From contig QXVZ01020046.1 in NCBI GenBank assembly GCA_008931825.1, positions 66,527 to 130,526 on the forward strand: a stretch of DNA of 64,000 nucleotides, written 5' to 3'. Both the position numbers and the translations under genes were made by a program. The stretch's first letter is position 1; each line of letters begins with the position of its first letter. Positions 1 to 12,200 of the stretch are shown here, piece after piece. Origin of the DNA: Phallusia fumigata. Taxonomy: Eukaryota; Chordata; Ascidiacea; Phlebobranchia; Ascidiidae. The notes under the pieces are model-generated. The model was not told the origin of the DNA and ran no database searches. It was given only the letters and a program-made list of their open reading frames with translations.

Positions 1-919
1 GTGTATAATGGAATGTCTATGTATGGTAAGCCACCCTTCTAGTTTTTTTTCTGATTGGTTAAAAAAATCTATTTAGAAACTGCTTTTAACATACTGTGAC
101 TGCTTTTAAATGATATGGCTGTGTTAAACACGCTACCTATGGTAGAATATTATTACAATGAGGCTGTATATATATGTACAAAGCTCCTCAAAATAACACT
201 TTTTGCAATATACATAATAAACTAGGCCATTTAAAATTGTTTTTGCTTAATTTCGTTTTCTTTAGTGTTATTCAGCTGTGAATAAACAGAATGGAAATGT
301 TGTGGATGAAACATTAGTTATGTAATTTGCCTTTGCCCTGTTCAAATAACAGTGGGAGCAAAATTGTTTGAAAACTTCTTGTTGCTGTGTGAGAGGATGT
401 GTGGTTTTGTAACATAACTTCCCGTAAGCAGCCTGGTATTCACACCAAACAGTGCTACAAGGACATGGTTAATAATTAATGCTGTTTCTACATTCCCACC
501 ATTATCTTAGCAAGCATAGTAATGTAACGGGTACTGCGCCCTGCTGCAACCAAAATGTCACAGATTGGGATATGATGCAAAAAATTTATTATTTATGGAT
601 TTGACGTGTTTGCTTGTTGGTAAATAGGAAACTAGTATTACACATTTAAAATTTTGTTTTGATAAAAACATTTCCAAGTATGGTAAAAAGCATTGAGCAG
701 ATTTGGTTCTATGGCTACAAAGATTGATGCAACTGCCTTACATTCTTGTGGTTGCAGGTTTATACACAAACTTTGCCCATTCCCCTTGAAAAAAGACGCT
801 ATCATAAGCAGAACCTATTGAGGCAAAGATTCACACACTGTTTAAATTGTTTTGTATATTTTGCTCGCCCCAAAATTACTCATGCCTTTGACACTGACAT
901 AAATTTGTCTGTATTGCAG
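1..919. other. Probable intron upstream of the first visible AIFM3 exon
   Basis: AT-rich sequence with no exon I could support. It ends in a good acceptor (gtattgcag) at 911-919 that opens the first recognisable AIFM3 exon. The earlier AIFM3 exons (Rieske and N-terminal FAD parts) must lie to the left of the window. A short open stretch at 746-961 is only this exon read through its intron. Confidence 0.5.
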
Positions 920-2979
920 GAGGTCGTCCCCGAACCCTACCAATCCCTGGCTGGGACCTAAAAAATGTATTTGTGCTTCGAACACCAGATGATGCAAATG
1001 CAATCATCAAGATAGCCAGAGACAGAAATGTTGTGGTTTGTGGAGCTTCATTTATAGGAATGGAAGTTGCTTCTTCACTTGTTTCCAAAGCCAAAAAAGT
1101 CAGCGTATGCGAATTCTTTAGTGTCCCGTTTGAACGGGTTCTTGGTCGAGATGTAAGTTTCAATGTTACCATTCCAAACACTCAAAGACTTGAAATGTTT
1201 AAACTATGTCAGCCCAAAAAACTACATTTGAAAGCCATCACAACATGGTTTTAATATAAAAACTAACTGCTGCATGTTTGGCATGTATATACCTATTCTG
1301 ATACATTATACTTCATAAAATGGCTTTTATCTTATGTAGGTGGGGCTGTACTTGCAAAAACTGCATGAAGCAAAAGGTGTGAATTTTTTTATGAATGCGT
1401 CCATGGTTGAACTGCAAGGTGATGGTGTTGTCCAACGAGCTGTCCTGAAAGATGGGTCAATACTTGAGGTGAGTGATCTTTACATTTTAAAACTAATAAT
1501 TAGCATTAAATTGCATTGGATTATGCCTGTGAGTAAAACTGACCAAATATAAATGTTAAATATTGTTTGCCATAAGCTTACCATTCCAAAATGCCCTATA
1601 ATGCACTGTAATATCCTTCTCTTCATATCTTGTGACAAAACAAAATGTTATTGTTTTGTAGGCTGATTTGGTAATTGCTGGAGTTGGAGTTATTCCATCT
1701 ACGGAGTTCCTTAAAGACACAGGCATGTCCCTAACATCTCATGGTTTTGTGAATGTGGACAAACATATGAGGGTGGTCAAAGCTGGAACAGAAGGTGAAG
1801 TATTTGAAAACATCTTTGCAGCTGGTGATATCGCCATGTTCCCACAAAAGTAAGTGTCAGTAATACATACAGCCAGTAGTTTTTTTAACGCCTAATTAAC
1901 TTTTAACTGTGTTTCTGCTTTGTGGTGAATTATACCTAATTTGATAACTACGACTTAAATGTATGTACATACGTTTTTGTGATCTACTCGGAAGCTCACA
2001 GTTGCTGGCCTGGCATACTGTAATTTGGATGGTTTTTCAGCTGAGTCGATTATGCAAAAATGTTAAGCAAAACATTGGAAAGAGCAAAGGAAGATTTGCC
2101 AGTCCTTTTGCACTAAAAACTGTGTAACAAAGACCCATATAAAAGTTTATTGTTTTTTTTTATGTGGTTAATGCTATTTTAGGTCTATATGCTTTTTTCA
2201 TCCAATTTGCAACAAAGCACTTGGCAAAAACATTACAAAAACATGATCATGCCTTCATATTTACAACCTAATCTTTTTACAGATTGCGTGACTGGCAGCC
2301 TTCAAACATCCAGCATTGGCAGATGGCACACTTCCATGGACGATGCGTTGCCACTAATATTGTGGTAAATCCCGAGGAAATGTGCCCAGTTAATTCAGTG
2401 CCTTTTTTCTGGACTCAGCAGTATGGAAAGAGCCTGCGTTATACCGGTTAGTATGCATTGTTTGGGTTTCAATATGCCTGCTGCTATTTGAATTGATTGT
2501 CATTGGTGTATAAATACCCTGAAAAAGTTACATTCGTTTTTGAAGCCAATATAACGTTTGCAGATTGTAACGGATAAAAATTGTTATAATTTTCTAAAAT
2601 AGATAACTAAGCAGAGTAGGATTTTTTTTAATAACATCCCAAGATTGTAATACAAGAGTTTGGAGGGTTTTAATATTCAAATTCACAAACTTAGCACCTA
2701 AGAAAAATGTAGTAATATGTCACGTTTAGGATCAATATAAAACCTTATTTCTATGCTATAAGATGTTTTAAATCACAGTTTCTTGTGTCAGGTTACGGTG
2801 TCGGTTATGACGACATAGTGGTGAACGGTGACGTGTCGGCTGGCAAGTTCTGCGCCTATTACACGTGCGGCGAGAAAGTGGTTGCCGTGGCAACAATGAT
2901 GTCAGATCCGGTGGCTGCTAACATTGCACAACGAATGTTGGACGGTGAAGTAATAACGAAATCTGATGTCAAGAAATGA
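920..2979 (+). CDS. AIFM3: Apoptosis-inducing factor 3-like oxidoreductase, C-terminal part
   Basis: Six exons: 920-1152, 1340-1468, 1662-1849, 2283-2446 and 2792-2979 carry the clear homology; all have GT/AG borders with compatible phases, and the stop is TGA 2977-2979. AIFM3 is a FAD/NAD(P)-dependent pyridine-nucleotide-disulphide oxidoreductase with an N-terminal Rieske domain, linked to mitochondria and cell death. Seen here: the GRPRTL segment leading into RTPDDAN, the NAD-binding stretch VVVCGASFIGMEVA (the middle Gly of the usual GAG is Ser), the second FAD motif FAAGDIAMFP, the HWQMAH segment, the YGKSLRYTGYG segment and a C-terminal reductase domain. The Rieske domain is outside the window. 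Order and spacing match vertebrate AIFM3 almost block by block, so the call is firm although the gene is partial. The count of five listed exons is what I can place; any sixth would be upstream. Confidence 0.93.
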
Positions 2980-3416
2980 TTTCTATGGCTTGTAGACTTT
3001 GAAAGTGTAGAGTTTGGAAGGAAATGTCTGTTGTGTTTTGTATATTCGATTATAGTGTATATTTAGTTGTACAGAGAAGTTCGGAAAGATGCTTTGAGCT
3101 GCAATTTGTGTTTTACAATACCAGTTTTTGTTAGCAATTCTAAGTTCCATGTCTAGTACGTTTGTCTTGTAGTATATACCATCGTACTTTATTAGCGCTA
3201 TTTTGGCAATCTGGTTACGAATTGATTTCGTGTTTATAAACAATGACGATTACACTATTAATCAATTACATAAACAACGTTTTGTTTGTTGTAACGTACA
3301 CGTAGAAACGTGTCAAAATGTTGCAGTACAACCCAAAAGCCATCTTTCAAATACTAAGCCAAAATGCAATTTTCCAATTACTATCTGCATGTAAAGTGCT
3401 TCAGACTGGATGAGTG

Positions 3417-3422
3417 AATAAA
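3417..3422 (+). promoter_or_regulatory. Likely AIFM3 poly(A) signal
   Basis: A canonical AATAAA lies 438 bases after the AIFM3 stop codon, at the end of an otherwise gene-free 3' flank. It fits a 3' UTR end, but no transcript evidence is available. Confidence 0.4.
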
Positions 3423-4433
3423 CCCAGCGCATATCTCCAGCAGTTCATCGAAGTGTTGAGCGAAATTATATTGCATTGGTGTGTATTGTAGCAATACCTG
3501 TGTTCTTTTGTTAAATTGCGTTATGATACTACTTTAATTGTAAAGTAAATTCACCAGATTTCCTTGTATTGTTCCTGGCGTACCCCAGATAAACCAGGTA
3601 GTTATTTGTACGGTGTCAGTTCAAAAATCTCAGCGCAAAGGCAAATATTTTTCTCAACGGAAATGGTTAATAGGGCAAGCGTTGGTGCTTCAAATCACAG
3701 CTTGGTTAATTTGGTGTGTCACTAACGGCAACATTCTTTTACCTTGCAAAAGATTGCGGAATAGGTTTTAACAAAATCACACAGAGCATGCAGCTAGAAG
3801 GCTGATTATACACAAAGTACACTTTCTTTGCGAATATCAATTAACGTAAAAGAGAAATATTTCTTGTCGTAAAACTAAAAAACAGAATCCTGCATAATTA
3901 CGCTAGTAAACCAGATTTGGAACATAAAATCCCAAGTAATTTATGTTTGTAGCAATAAATAAGCTAACCCTGAATCCCAGATACTACAAACGTTTTCATT
4001 AAATGACCGTCATGCCTGATTGAGTAGGGCATACTTGATTACACACAGCGTGCGGTTGTTATTGTGGAGTATTTCAGTTTGTGGAAGGTGATTGGTAAGT
4101 TTCTTTCAAACTGCAAAACTAGGAAATCGTTATAACGTCAGAGTGGTCCTTACTTATCAGCTCAACTTAATTCGTTTTGTAGCTGTGTGTGTTAGAAAAA
4201 AATAACCTATATGACCCAACTCATCAACGATTGAAACTAAAAACAAATGATGGGGTTTTATTTGTGCAATAAACTTTGTGTATGTATTAACATTTTTATT
4301 GTAATCATGACATTATATGTACATGAAATAAAAATTAAAACGCAAAGTGTCGAAACAAATAATATTGGGACCGTTTAAATTATTTTATTATTGTTTGCAG
4401 GTGTATGTCTGATTAGTCTTACTGTGCTTGACC
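3423..4433. other. Intergenic stretch and PIGB 5' leader
   Basis: No coding segment seen. The right end holds a splice-acceptor-like ttgtttgcag at 4391-4400, about 34 bases before the PIGB ATG, so PIGB may have a non-coding first exon in this interval. Confidence 0.4.
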
Positions 4434-6119
4434 ATGTCAGAAACCGTGTATAAGCGTAGATCTCTCTGGCAAAAACAACAGCATGGTGAGGATAGAAGTC
4501 AATCAGATAAAATGGAGAATGGGCCTTTTTCTGAAAGTAACATGTTTTATTGGCTACTTGGTCTACGTTTACTAAGCATTCCTCTAGTTCAAACCAACTT
4601 TGTTCCTGATGAGTACTGGCAATCACTTGAAGTTGCTCACAAGCTGGTTTATGGATATGGTTTTCTTACCTGGGAGTGGAAGCTTGGACTACGCTCATAC
4701 CTTCATCCATTATCAATAGCTGTTCTGTTTTTTGGTTTAAGACTTGTTGGGCTTGATTCTGTTGGTATGTTAATTCTTGCACCAAGGGTATGCCAGGCGA
4801 TTATGAGTGCTATGGCCGAAGTTTACTTTTACCGGTTTGTGAAGGAACATTTTAACCAGGATCTAGCAATTTGGACTACCTTTAGTTTGTGTACATCATG
4901 GATGTGGTTTTACTGTGCTTCCAGAACCCTGATGAACACAGTTGAGACCGCACTTGCTTGCTTTGCCATGTATTATTACCCTTGGAATCTTGGTACTACA
5001 CAAAATGAAGTAACATGTAAGGTATCAAAATTTACTGTGATTGCCAGTTTATCTGTTGTACTTCGTCCCACCAGTGCTGCTATGTGGGCACCTATGTATA
5101 TATGGTTGCTCTATAAATATTTTCGATACTGTAACATGATGGTAAAAATGTTTTTAAGAATTGCTTTTATTTCTCTTTTAATCCTTTTCTTTGCAACTTT
5201 TGTGGATCGAATTATGTATGGTCGTTGGGTGTTTGTTCATTATAATTTCTTGTACTTTAATGTTATTACAGGGCAATCAACATACTTTGGCACAAAGCCA
5301 TGGTATTGGAATGTGACTGAAGTAATACCTGTTATCACTGGCCCTCACTTACCATTTGTTATCTATGGTGTGTACCTACTGTGCCGCAAAAAGCTTTTTC
5401 AGTCGTGTAGAAACAAGGTTGTCAGTACCCTGCTGTTGGTTATATGTTTATCAACTGTGTTAATGTATTCTGTGCCTGGTCATAAGGAGCATAGGTTCCT
5501 GCTGAACTTATTGCCAATGTTGTGTTTCTTTTCAGGCATTTCACTTCAGTCATTTAATAGAAAATGGAAGAAGCTGGCAGTAGCATGGCTTGTAATTACA
5601 AATGTTATCATGGTCCAGTATTTTGGCCTGGTGCATCAATCGGCACCACTTAAAGTTGTTGATTTTCTGCAAAAAAGGGTTAAGACTCACCCACACTATC
5701 CCATGCAACAGACATCCCATGTCTATTTTGCCCTGTTTTTGACGCCATGCCACTCCACCCCTTACTACAGCCATATTCACTACAATGTTTCAATGCATTT
5801 TCTTACTTGCCATCCTGACTTGGAAGGGTATGACAAACGCGAACAAGACACATTTTTCAAAAACCCCAAACAGTGGTTGGATTTGAATGTGTTTCAATCA
5901 GTTACACCATCTATCGCATGCCCCGATAATTTACCTGAACACATAATATTGTATGATATTTTGTTACCGGATATTCAGCCCACTATATCTAAATGCTATT
6001 CCAGTTGCTTTACCACATTTCACACCCACTTTCCTGAAGACAATACTGGTGGAAACATGCTAGTTTATTGTCGCTTTCCTGTTGTTAACAATGTTGATGA
6101 TGATCTTGGTATTTTTTGA
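4434..6119 (+). CDS. PIGB: GPI mannosyltransferase 3 (PIG-B), GT22 family
   Basis: PIG-B adds the third mannose, from dolichol-phosphate-mannose, to the GPI precursor in the ER membrane. One uninterrupted coding exon of 561 aa is close to the family length. I start at ATG 4434 (A at -3); a slightly longer frame begins at TTG 4428 and is not a real start. Residues 56-62 (FVPDEYW) form the luminal acidic motif expected of GT22 enzymes, and residues 350-355 (HKEHRF) form the conserved PIG-B/ALG12-type motif. About ten hydrophobic segments run through the protein, and the C-terminal 150 residues are the soluble PIG-B-type tail. A good acceptor just before the ATG suggests a spliced 5' UTR. No frame damage or odd residues were seen. 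Confidence 0.96.
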   Translation: MSETVYKRRSLWQKQQHGEDRSQSDKMENGPFSESNMFYWLLGLRLLSIPLVQTNFVPDEYWQSLEVAHKLVYGYGFLTWEWKLGLRSYLHPLSIAVLFFGLRLVGLDSVGMLILAPRVCQAIMSAMAEVYFYRFVKEHFNQDLAIWTTFSLCTSWMWFYCASRTLMNTVETALACFAMYYYPWNLGTTQNEVTCKVSKFTVIASLSVVLRPTSAAMWAPMYIWLLYKYFRYCNMMVKMFLRIAFISLLILFFATFVDRIMYGRWVFVHYNFLYFNVITGQSTYFGTKPWYWNVTEVIPVITGPHLPFVIYGVYLLCRKKLFQSCRNKVVSTLLLVICLSTVLMYSVPGHKEHRFLLNLLPMLCFFSGISLQSFNRKWKKLAVAWLVITNVIMVQYFGLVHQSAPLKVVDFLQKRVKTHPHYPMQQTSHVYFALFLTPCHSTPYYSHIHYNVSMHFLTCHPDLEGYDKREQDTFFKNPKQWLDLNVFQSVTPSIACPDNLPEHIILYDILLPDIQPTISKCYSSCFTTFHTHFPEDNTGGNMLVYCRFPVVNNVDDDLGIF

Positions 6120-7528
6120 AATCATTTTTTTAGAATATTGTTGTTGTTTGCTGGTTTGTGTTACAAAAGCACCAAAAAAATATTTTTTTAGATTTAGACC
6201 TATAGAGACAAGTCAAAACACACTGTAACTTATAATTTGTTGTAAACTTGTTAATCATCATGGAAACACAACAGAGTAGCCAGGTGGTCCCAGTCACAAA
6301 AATAAAGGTGGAGATTGACAGAATAAAACCTTTGAAGAAAATTATGCCCATGTTTTAAACACATGAACAACTTTTCAGCACAATCTGAAACATGTAAAGG
6401 TGAGTTTTTCTGTTGTGTGCTAGTCAGCGACTGTTGTGTCAAAAATTATTTTTTTACAGGTGCCTCAGAAAAACCTTTTGGGTCTTGCAGAAAGATTTCC
6501 AGGTTGTATGTTCAACAATTATTGTATAACAAGATGTTCAACAATTATTGCATAACCATGTATCTTTACCATTTTAAAATGTGCTCTACAGAGTTTTTTT
6601 TTTATTTTTAGTTGGCTGAATTTACAACATAGCTGAGCTGCCCAGTTAGTTACAACTACATTTCTTTCCCCATTCCTTTTTTAGTATTTTAGGAAGGTGA
6701 CAATCATGGTAGTGTTTGCTGTTTTAAAATAAATGTTTGGTAAAATATTTGTCACAAATTAAATTCTAGTGCCTCTCAAACATAACAAAATTTTGTTATG
6801 ACTTTGGGTTGCCATCCCAACTAAACAAGTGTGGTTTTGTTATAATAAAGCAGACATAGACGTGGGTTCTTACAATACATGCTGCAGCTGTGGTCAATAA
6901 TGTAACATTATGTTTTTAGATTATGGTGATTTTATTACTTTTGTGGTCTGTCTTCATGGGATTTTTCATGGCCTACAGTTCTGACCAACTGTCATACCTA
7001 AATGGCCTTTTGTAAGTTGTGTTAATTTTCAGCAGTGGTATTCAAAAAGTCGTATGGTCTGTTTGTTGCGTTTAGTAGCCAAGTGCCCAAAAACCGCGCG
7101 GTCTAGTAAATATTTATTGTTTCACGCGATGACTTGACAAATGCTTTACTGTAAGTACCGTTGCTTTCTATAATAGCCGTTTCATTACTTGTGCTTTTGC
7201 AAGTGGCAGGGGCAAGCGATAATGAAAATTACTGGTCATTTTGACGTGTTTGTGTGTATATTATTAGCAAATGTTAGTTGCCGTGTCATTTTATTCTTGT
7301 CGACTTCGTATAGAATCAAAATAACCTTCGATAGTCGATGAGTTGTATTATGAAATAAATCAACTGAAACCAACCAAAGGAGACCGAGTATAACTCTTTT
7401 AGGTTAAGCACCCTAGGTTATAAGATTCTACCTATATGCACAAATCTTACGACATAGTAATAAAACTAATTTATCAATATTTTCTTTAATCTTCCCCTGT
7501 TTTTCTTGTTGCAGTCATACCCTTTCTC
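6120..7528 (+). other. PIGB 3' flank with possible small spliced ORF
   Basis: AATAAA occurs at 6301-6306 and 6322-6327. Separately, a set of exon-like pieces is visible: an ATG ORF from 6260 (METQQSSQVV..., 32 aa), a 21-base piece 6379-6399 between ttttcag and gtgagt, a piece 6460-6502 after ttttttacag (reads VPQKNLLGLAERFP), and a piece starting 6920 after gtttttag that reads either DYGDFITF... or a hydrophobic stretch. The phases can be chained, but I recognise no family, so a small membrane-protein gene here is only a possibility. From 7000 to 7528 nothing is seen apart from an acceptor (cttgttgcag) just before the next gene. Confidence 0.25.
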
Positions 7529-8452
7529 ATGTTTATAAAGTGTGCACAAAATCTTAAATGTTTACTGAAACAAAAGTCCATCACCCAGCGATTTAACAGC
7601 ATGCTATCAAGTTGCATTGTGCTCTCTGATGTCGAAGGGATTTTGGAACGAAAAAACACAGTAGTGTACAAACCACCGAAGATTCGACCAGATGAAGCAA
7701 CGGTTGCGAAAAACGTCATATTTTTTCCTGGTGATGTCCAAGACTTCGAACACGTGATGCAGCGTCATCACATGGCACGTGACTTCGTCAACTGGAGCTA
7801 CGAGAGGACGATGAACAACCTCAGCGGTAAGTTTCCACACCACGCTATATGGCTGCTTGTACCGTCCAAAAAGGCGTACGGGACCATTTGCGTGTACAAA
7901 AACTTCGTCAAAAGCGAATCGATCATGGGCGTGCCTTCGCACGATTGCGGATTCAACGGTTTTCGAAATCTGGAACAAACAATTAACTCGGCGCAAATAA
8001 AGGTTTTCGCAAAGCTCGACTCAAATCAGCCCGAAACGACCCTTGTTGGGTTCAGCAAAGGATGCGTCGTACTGAACCAGTTGCTTCACGAATTAAGCGC
8101 GGACCCTAGCAGCGAAAGTGCTGTCAACGAACCTCCAGCTTCAAATACATTTTTAAACTCCATTAAACAGCTGTACTGGCTTGATGGTGGACACAGTGGC
8201 GAAAAAGATGTGTGGGTTACAAATGAAAACGTTATGAACGATTTTGCACGTTCACCGTTATCGAAATCAAAGATCTTTGTCCACATATCTCCCTACCAAG
8301 TGCGAGACGCCCATCGGCCGTGGAAAGGAGAGTCCGAGGCTGAGTTTGTAAAGCTTTTGCGAGACAAAGAACTTGACGTTACTGAAGTTATGCATTTCGA
8401 AGATGAAACGCCCACTATTGAAACCCACTTTAAGGTCTTGGATGTGTTCTGA
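7529..8452 (+). CDS. C2orf69: C2orf69-like protein (UPF0565), putative serine hydrolase fold
   Basis: A single coding exon of 307 aa whose ATG 7529 follows a splice acceptor by about 15 bases, so the 5' UTR is probably spliced. Diagnostic blocks shared with vertebrate C2orf69: FFPGDVQDFEHVM near residue 66, the GxSxG nucleophile elbow GFSKGCVVLNQLL (Ser176), YWLDGGHSG, and the C-terminal SPYQVRD and ETHFKV blocks. The human protein is associated with mitochondria and its loss causes an autoinflammatory/neurological syndrome; its substrate is not established. The protein is shorter than human because the low-complexity insert before GFSKG is missing. It is intronless in its CDS, like the preceding gene, but is not damaged. 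The call is secure at family level; hydrolase activity is inferred from the elbow motif only. Confidence 0.93.
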   Translation: MFIKCAQNLKCLLKQKSITQRFNSMLSSCIVLSDVEGILERKNTVVYKPPKIRPDEATVAKNVIFFPGDVQDFEHVMQRHHMARDFVNWSYERTMNNLSGKFPHHAIWLLVPSKKAYGTICVYKNFVKSESIMGVPSHDCGFNGFRNLEQTINSAQIKVFAKLDSNQPETTLVGFSKGCVVLNQLLHELSADPSSESAVNEPPASNTFLNSIKQLYWLDGGHSGEKDVWVTNENVMNDFARSPLSKSKIFVHISPYQVRDAHRPWKGESEAEFVKLLRDKELDVTEVMHFEDETPTIETHFKVLDVF

Positions 8453-8453
8453 T

Positions 8454-8459
8454 AATAAA
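8454..8459 (+). promoter_or_regulatory. Poly(A) signal overlapping the C2orf69 3' end
   Basis: AATAAA begins one base after the TGA stop (8450-8452). If it is used, the 3' UTR would be only some 20-30 bases long, which also keeps the transcript clear of the SINE that starts about 75 bases further on. Confidence 0.4.
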
Positions 8460-8529
8460 GGTCGGTCAATGGTTTTGGCCTTCGAGTTTCGGGGGGAGGT
8501 CGTGCTTTCGCGTGGGGAGCATGAAGCTG

Positions 8530-8825
8530 TTGTTTTTGTTGTTTGTTTATGTAACTTTTATCCTCGGGAGCGGAACAACACCTAAATGCGCTTTGCTTAC
8601 TATAAGTCCAACATCGAGCTGCTTGCCTCATTGCTGGATCATTTTTTATTGTAAGTTTTTAACTTTTTGGTGCCCTCCTTGAGTCAACCCATAGGTTCCA
8701 CCGGGTTGGACCATTCCCGCTCAAGTTTCTTGCTCAGGGAAACAGAAGCGACCGAGATAAGATTGGAACCAACAGCCTTGCGAGCACAAGGCAGTCGCGC
8801 TAACCACACGGCCATCTTGGTTCTT
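8530..8825 (-). repeat. tRNA-derived SINE, copy 1
   Basis: Read on the minus strand, the head at 8825-8760 contains an A-box-like TGGCCGTGTGGTTAGCG and a B-box-like GGTTCCAATCT with tRNA-like spacing. It is followed by a body shared with a second copy at 15332-15648 (blocks CTGAGCAAGAAACTT and ATCCTC..GG near the tail) and a T/G-rich, AAAC-type tail at the low-coordinate end. Length is about 295 bp. It is diverged from copy 2, so neither is very young. I cannot assign a named family. Confidence 0.7.
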
Positions 8826-9261
8826 GTGGTGTAACATCAGAGCCCCAAAAGAGTCTTTATTTTGGTAACATGCTGTCCACGTGTTTCATATTTTGTGTCA
8901 AGTAACTATATTAGTCCTGTGCGTTTTCGCGTTTCTCTCACTGTAATTGGCGGGTATTGCCAAGTCACGCTTTTTAATGCTACGTGCTATATTGAGATTA
9001 AAGCAGATATTTTTGGAAATCACATGAACTTTTTATGCAACGATGAACGAAGGAGTTCGCGGTAAAGTCCTAATTCCAACTGTAGAAACCGATTATTTCA
9101 TGTGTTGTAATCAGAACGCATCTTGCTGAAAGAGAACCTCCACCGAACGCAAATCAATACAAACGAAGTACGAGGGGACACTTTCTACATCGGAAAACAA
9201 GGGTTATGTAACCGAATTCCGTTGCAGCCCATCAGTAATTTTATCTTGTACGTTTGGATTA
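8826..9261. other. 3' flank of SLC23-like copy A
   Basis: No ORF, RNA gene or repeat I can support. It presumably holds the 3' UTR of the minus-strand transporter whose stop codon is at 9262-9264. Confidence 0.4.
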
Positions 9262-12200
9262 CTAACTCTCTGTGTTGGAACGACTGCTGTTTGTCTGCAT
9301 CTTTAGTTCGTATTGTGGCAAAAATGGCAAGTATCTGCAAAACCTTCAAAAAACAAGACGCAGTGATATAAAATTTCCTTGCGTACCAAAATGTCAATCT
9401 GTTGTGCCCAAAGCCATGTTGAAGTTTAAACAGCTTTTCAGAAAACTGCTTTAACCTTTAGAAAAATCTTCAGATTTCAAAGCCTCGACGTTCTAAATCG
9501 GTAGTTCTCGAAGTGGGGCCCGAAAGGCGATTTTACGAGGAAATGCAAAACGTCTTCAGCCTTTCTTATAGTTGATACATCTATCGCGTGACTACAGATA
9601 CATCGGATGTACGTTTCATGTTCAGCATTGATTGCGCCCTTAGTGGCAACGAAACGCAATGCTGCTTTGTGAATGCGATTGTGGCAGACACAATTAAGTT
9701 TTGCAGAATCGTAATCGAGTGAAGTTAATTCATTTTAAATTTCAGTTAAACGCGAGCCATCGAAAAATTGCACTGGTACCTTTGTGCAAATACTTTTGAA
9801 AGTTTGAGAACCACTGTTCTAAAATTAAAAGAGAAAAATGTAAGAGTATAAACTCCAGTATACAGATTGGATTGTGCTTGCCTGTTAATACAAACATGTT
9901 TGGGTACCTGCAGCAGTTTGCTCGGAATGGCAGATCGTAACAAACCCTTTCTCTTGCAATTTTTACTTGGTTGGTTTCAGTTGATTTCTGAGATCTACTT
10001 TCCCATTCTAGTAAACCGCGCTCCTTATGACTTCCTGTTATACAAAAAACATGCAGCATGGATGCTAGCCCTATACATATATAGTAGCCCAACAAAATAT
10101 TTATTTCTTATACTCAAAATCATAGGTTAGCTTGTTTGGAAGAACTGCCTTCCCACTTTGAAATTAATATTTAAGTTTGCATTTCTTTACTTTTCAACCG
10201 ACGTCAACAATCGCGCATTTTAATCGAATGAGTTTGCCATAACGTATTTCAAATTATAAAAGGCTATTTATTCTTACCCGGAATAGTGTTGTCAAATACA
10301 AACGCGATCAGAGCACCGATGAGCATAGAAGTTTGGAGGAGGACGGAAATTAGTTGATCTATCTCAACAACCCCGGTTTGCATCGCACCCGGATCTGTCC
10401 TCGCCCAATTCGGAATCACCAATCCCATGAAGAGAGAGAAGCCGATTATGAACAAATTCCTGCATGCAATTTAAAGGGAAATATAACAGCCAAGCTTATG
10501 CCTATATAGGATGGCTTTTTCCTATAATGTGACGTTAGGCTATAGCTTTAAATTAGGTCACTATATTCACAACATTTTATTCAACGACTGCAGTTTCATT
10601 TATGATTGTTAAGACTTTGCGGAGCTTCGTCGTTTCTTTGTATTCCAACACAAAAAAACAAAGGTTCAAAAGGGCCCAGGTTTAAATCCCCAGGGGCACC
10701 CCTACCGCCTTGAATTGAGGTCGACGTATTGCAAATTGCTGAGTCCTGTAGCAATTATCACACCAAACATGATGCAAAAAACTCCTCCAATCACAGGGTC
10801 CGGCATGGTCACAAATACGCTGCCAAACTTACTGAACAAGCCAAAGAGCATGAACATAAAACCGGCTACCTGCAAAACCTAAAATACAACGAACCTATAT
10901 TGATTTGTGATTGTGGCATTAGCTTAATTTTTAACAAAATCATTTAGTATGTCGTTCATAAATCGCAAGAGTATTATCCCCAATTCGCATTTTTCAAATT
11001 ACTTTTCCGTTTTCATCGCGGTTAATTAGGACATATATAGTTACTCGTAGTTTTTTGTTGGTCAAGTAGCATTTCAAAGTGGACCTTTACAAGTCAGCAT
11101 TAAATCTCAATGTGCGGTTAGTCATTATACTTAAGTGTAAAACATTTTCTACGTTTCATCAAACATATCAGTATTATCAGCAATTGTACAGCGTTTGTCG
11201 AACGTAGAAAATGTTTTGGACAGAAGTAATGAATTTGTGTTATTCCATCCAGTCTATTTAGAACCGTGAATTGTGTTTCTCGGAAATTGGCTAACAGCGA
11301 ACAAACAAACGTTAATTAAGTGCGATAATGATAAATAGGGTGTGTACACACTACACAGAGAACTTTATGAGCAATATGTGGCCCCGTTTTTGAGATGTTT
11401 CCGCAATGTTCGTAGAGGAGGAGATTTTTACCTTCCTGCTTGCAACTCTTGTAAGTCCTATAGCGCCAATGTTTTGACTGTATGAAGTCATGCCAGTTCC
11501 CGTACCAATCAATGCACAAAACATGCAGCACAAACCCTCCACCAGAATGCCCCTGAAAAGTTACAGGTGTTACATGTTTTTCGTAATATATTTTGTAGGA
11601 TTAAAAAAAATTCTCGTTACAAAACAAAATATGACGCTTATTATAGATTCAGCAGAAAACAATTTGCAAAAGTCTGTTGAAAAAAGATTTTCGGCGTAAT
11701 TCACGTGAACATACTGATTATTCGGTAAATGCCGATGCAGATTCTACGTCGATTGATAAAAAGGTATATTTTTGCATTGACTTACTTTCATTTAAACTTT
11801 TGCAAATGTTAAAAATACATCAAAACAACTATACCTGTTTATCGCATGTCTCGGTGGATTCGGCGCCCCCGACAACTTCGCGCATGCGTAGTAGTCTCCA
11901 ACCGACTCGATAATCCCCGCAATTACTCCAGCAAGCATCCCTGCCACCCCTGCCACTGTTACACGAGGAAGCCCCCACTGCCCAGGATAGGGAAATCGAA
12001 ACCTAGAAAATGTTTTTGCGTACAAGATAATGTCTATCTGTTTATTATAACTCAATGTCAAAAAAACAAGCCTTATCGATAAGTGCCTAAAAAACAATTA
12101 ATGAATGGCTAAATGAGTATGATAAACAAAACTACTTTCAAGGATCAAAACCGTCGTCTGTACTATAGTATTTAGTCAAGAAAAGATTTAGTGTTTGTTG

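Noticed and set aside
4428-4433. TTG at 4428 as the PIGB start
   Set aside because: The ATG two codons downstream has a better context and eukaryotic TTG initiation is unlikely.
9742-9816. Open reading through exon 10034-9908 into the hAT MITE, suggesting a MITE-encoded C-terminus
   Set aside because: A real last exon with the conserved RYLPFLPQY tail was found at 9343-9262, with a good donor at 9908/9907 in the right phase, so the MITE is intronic.
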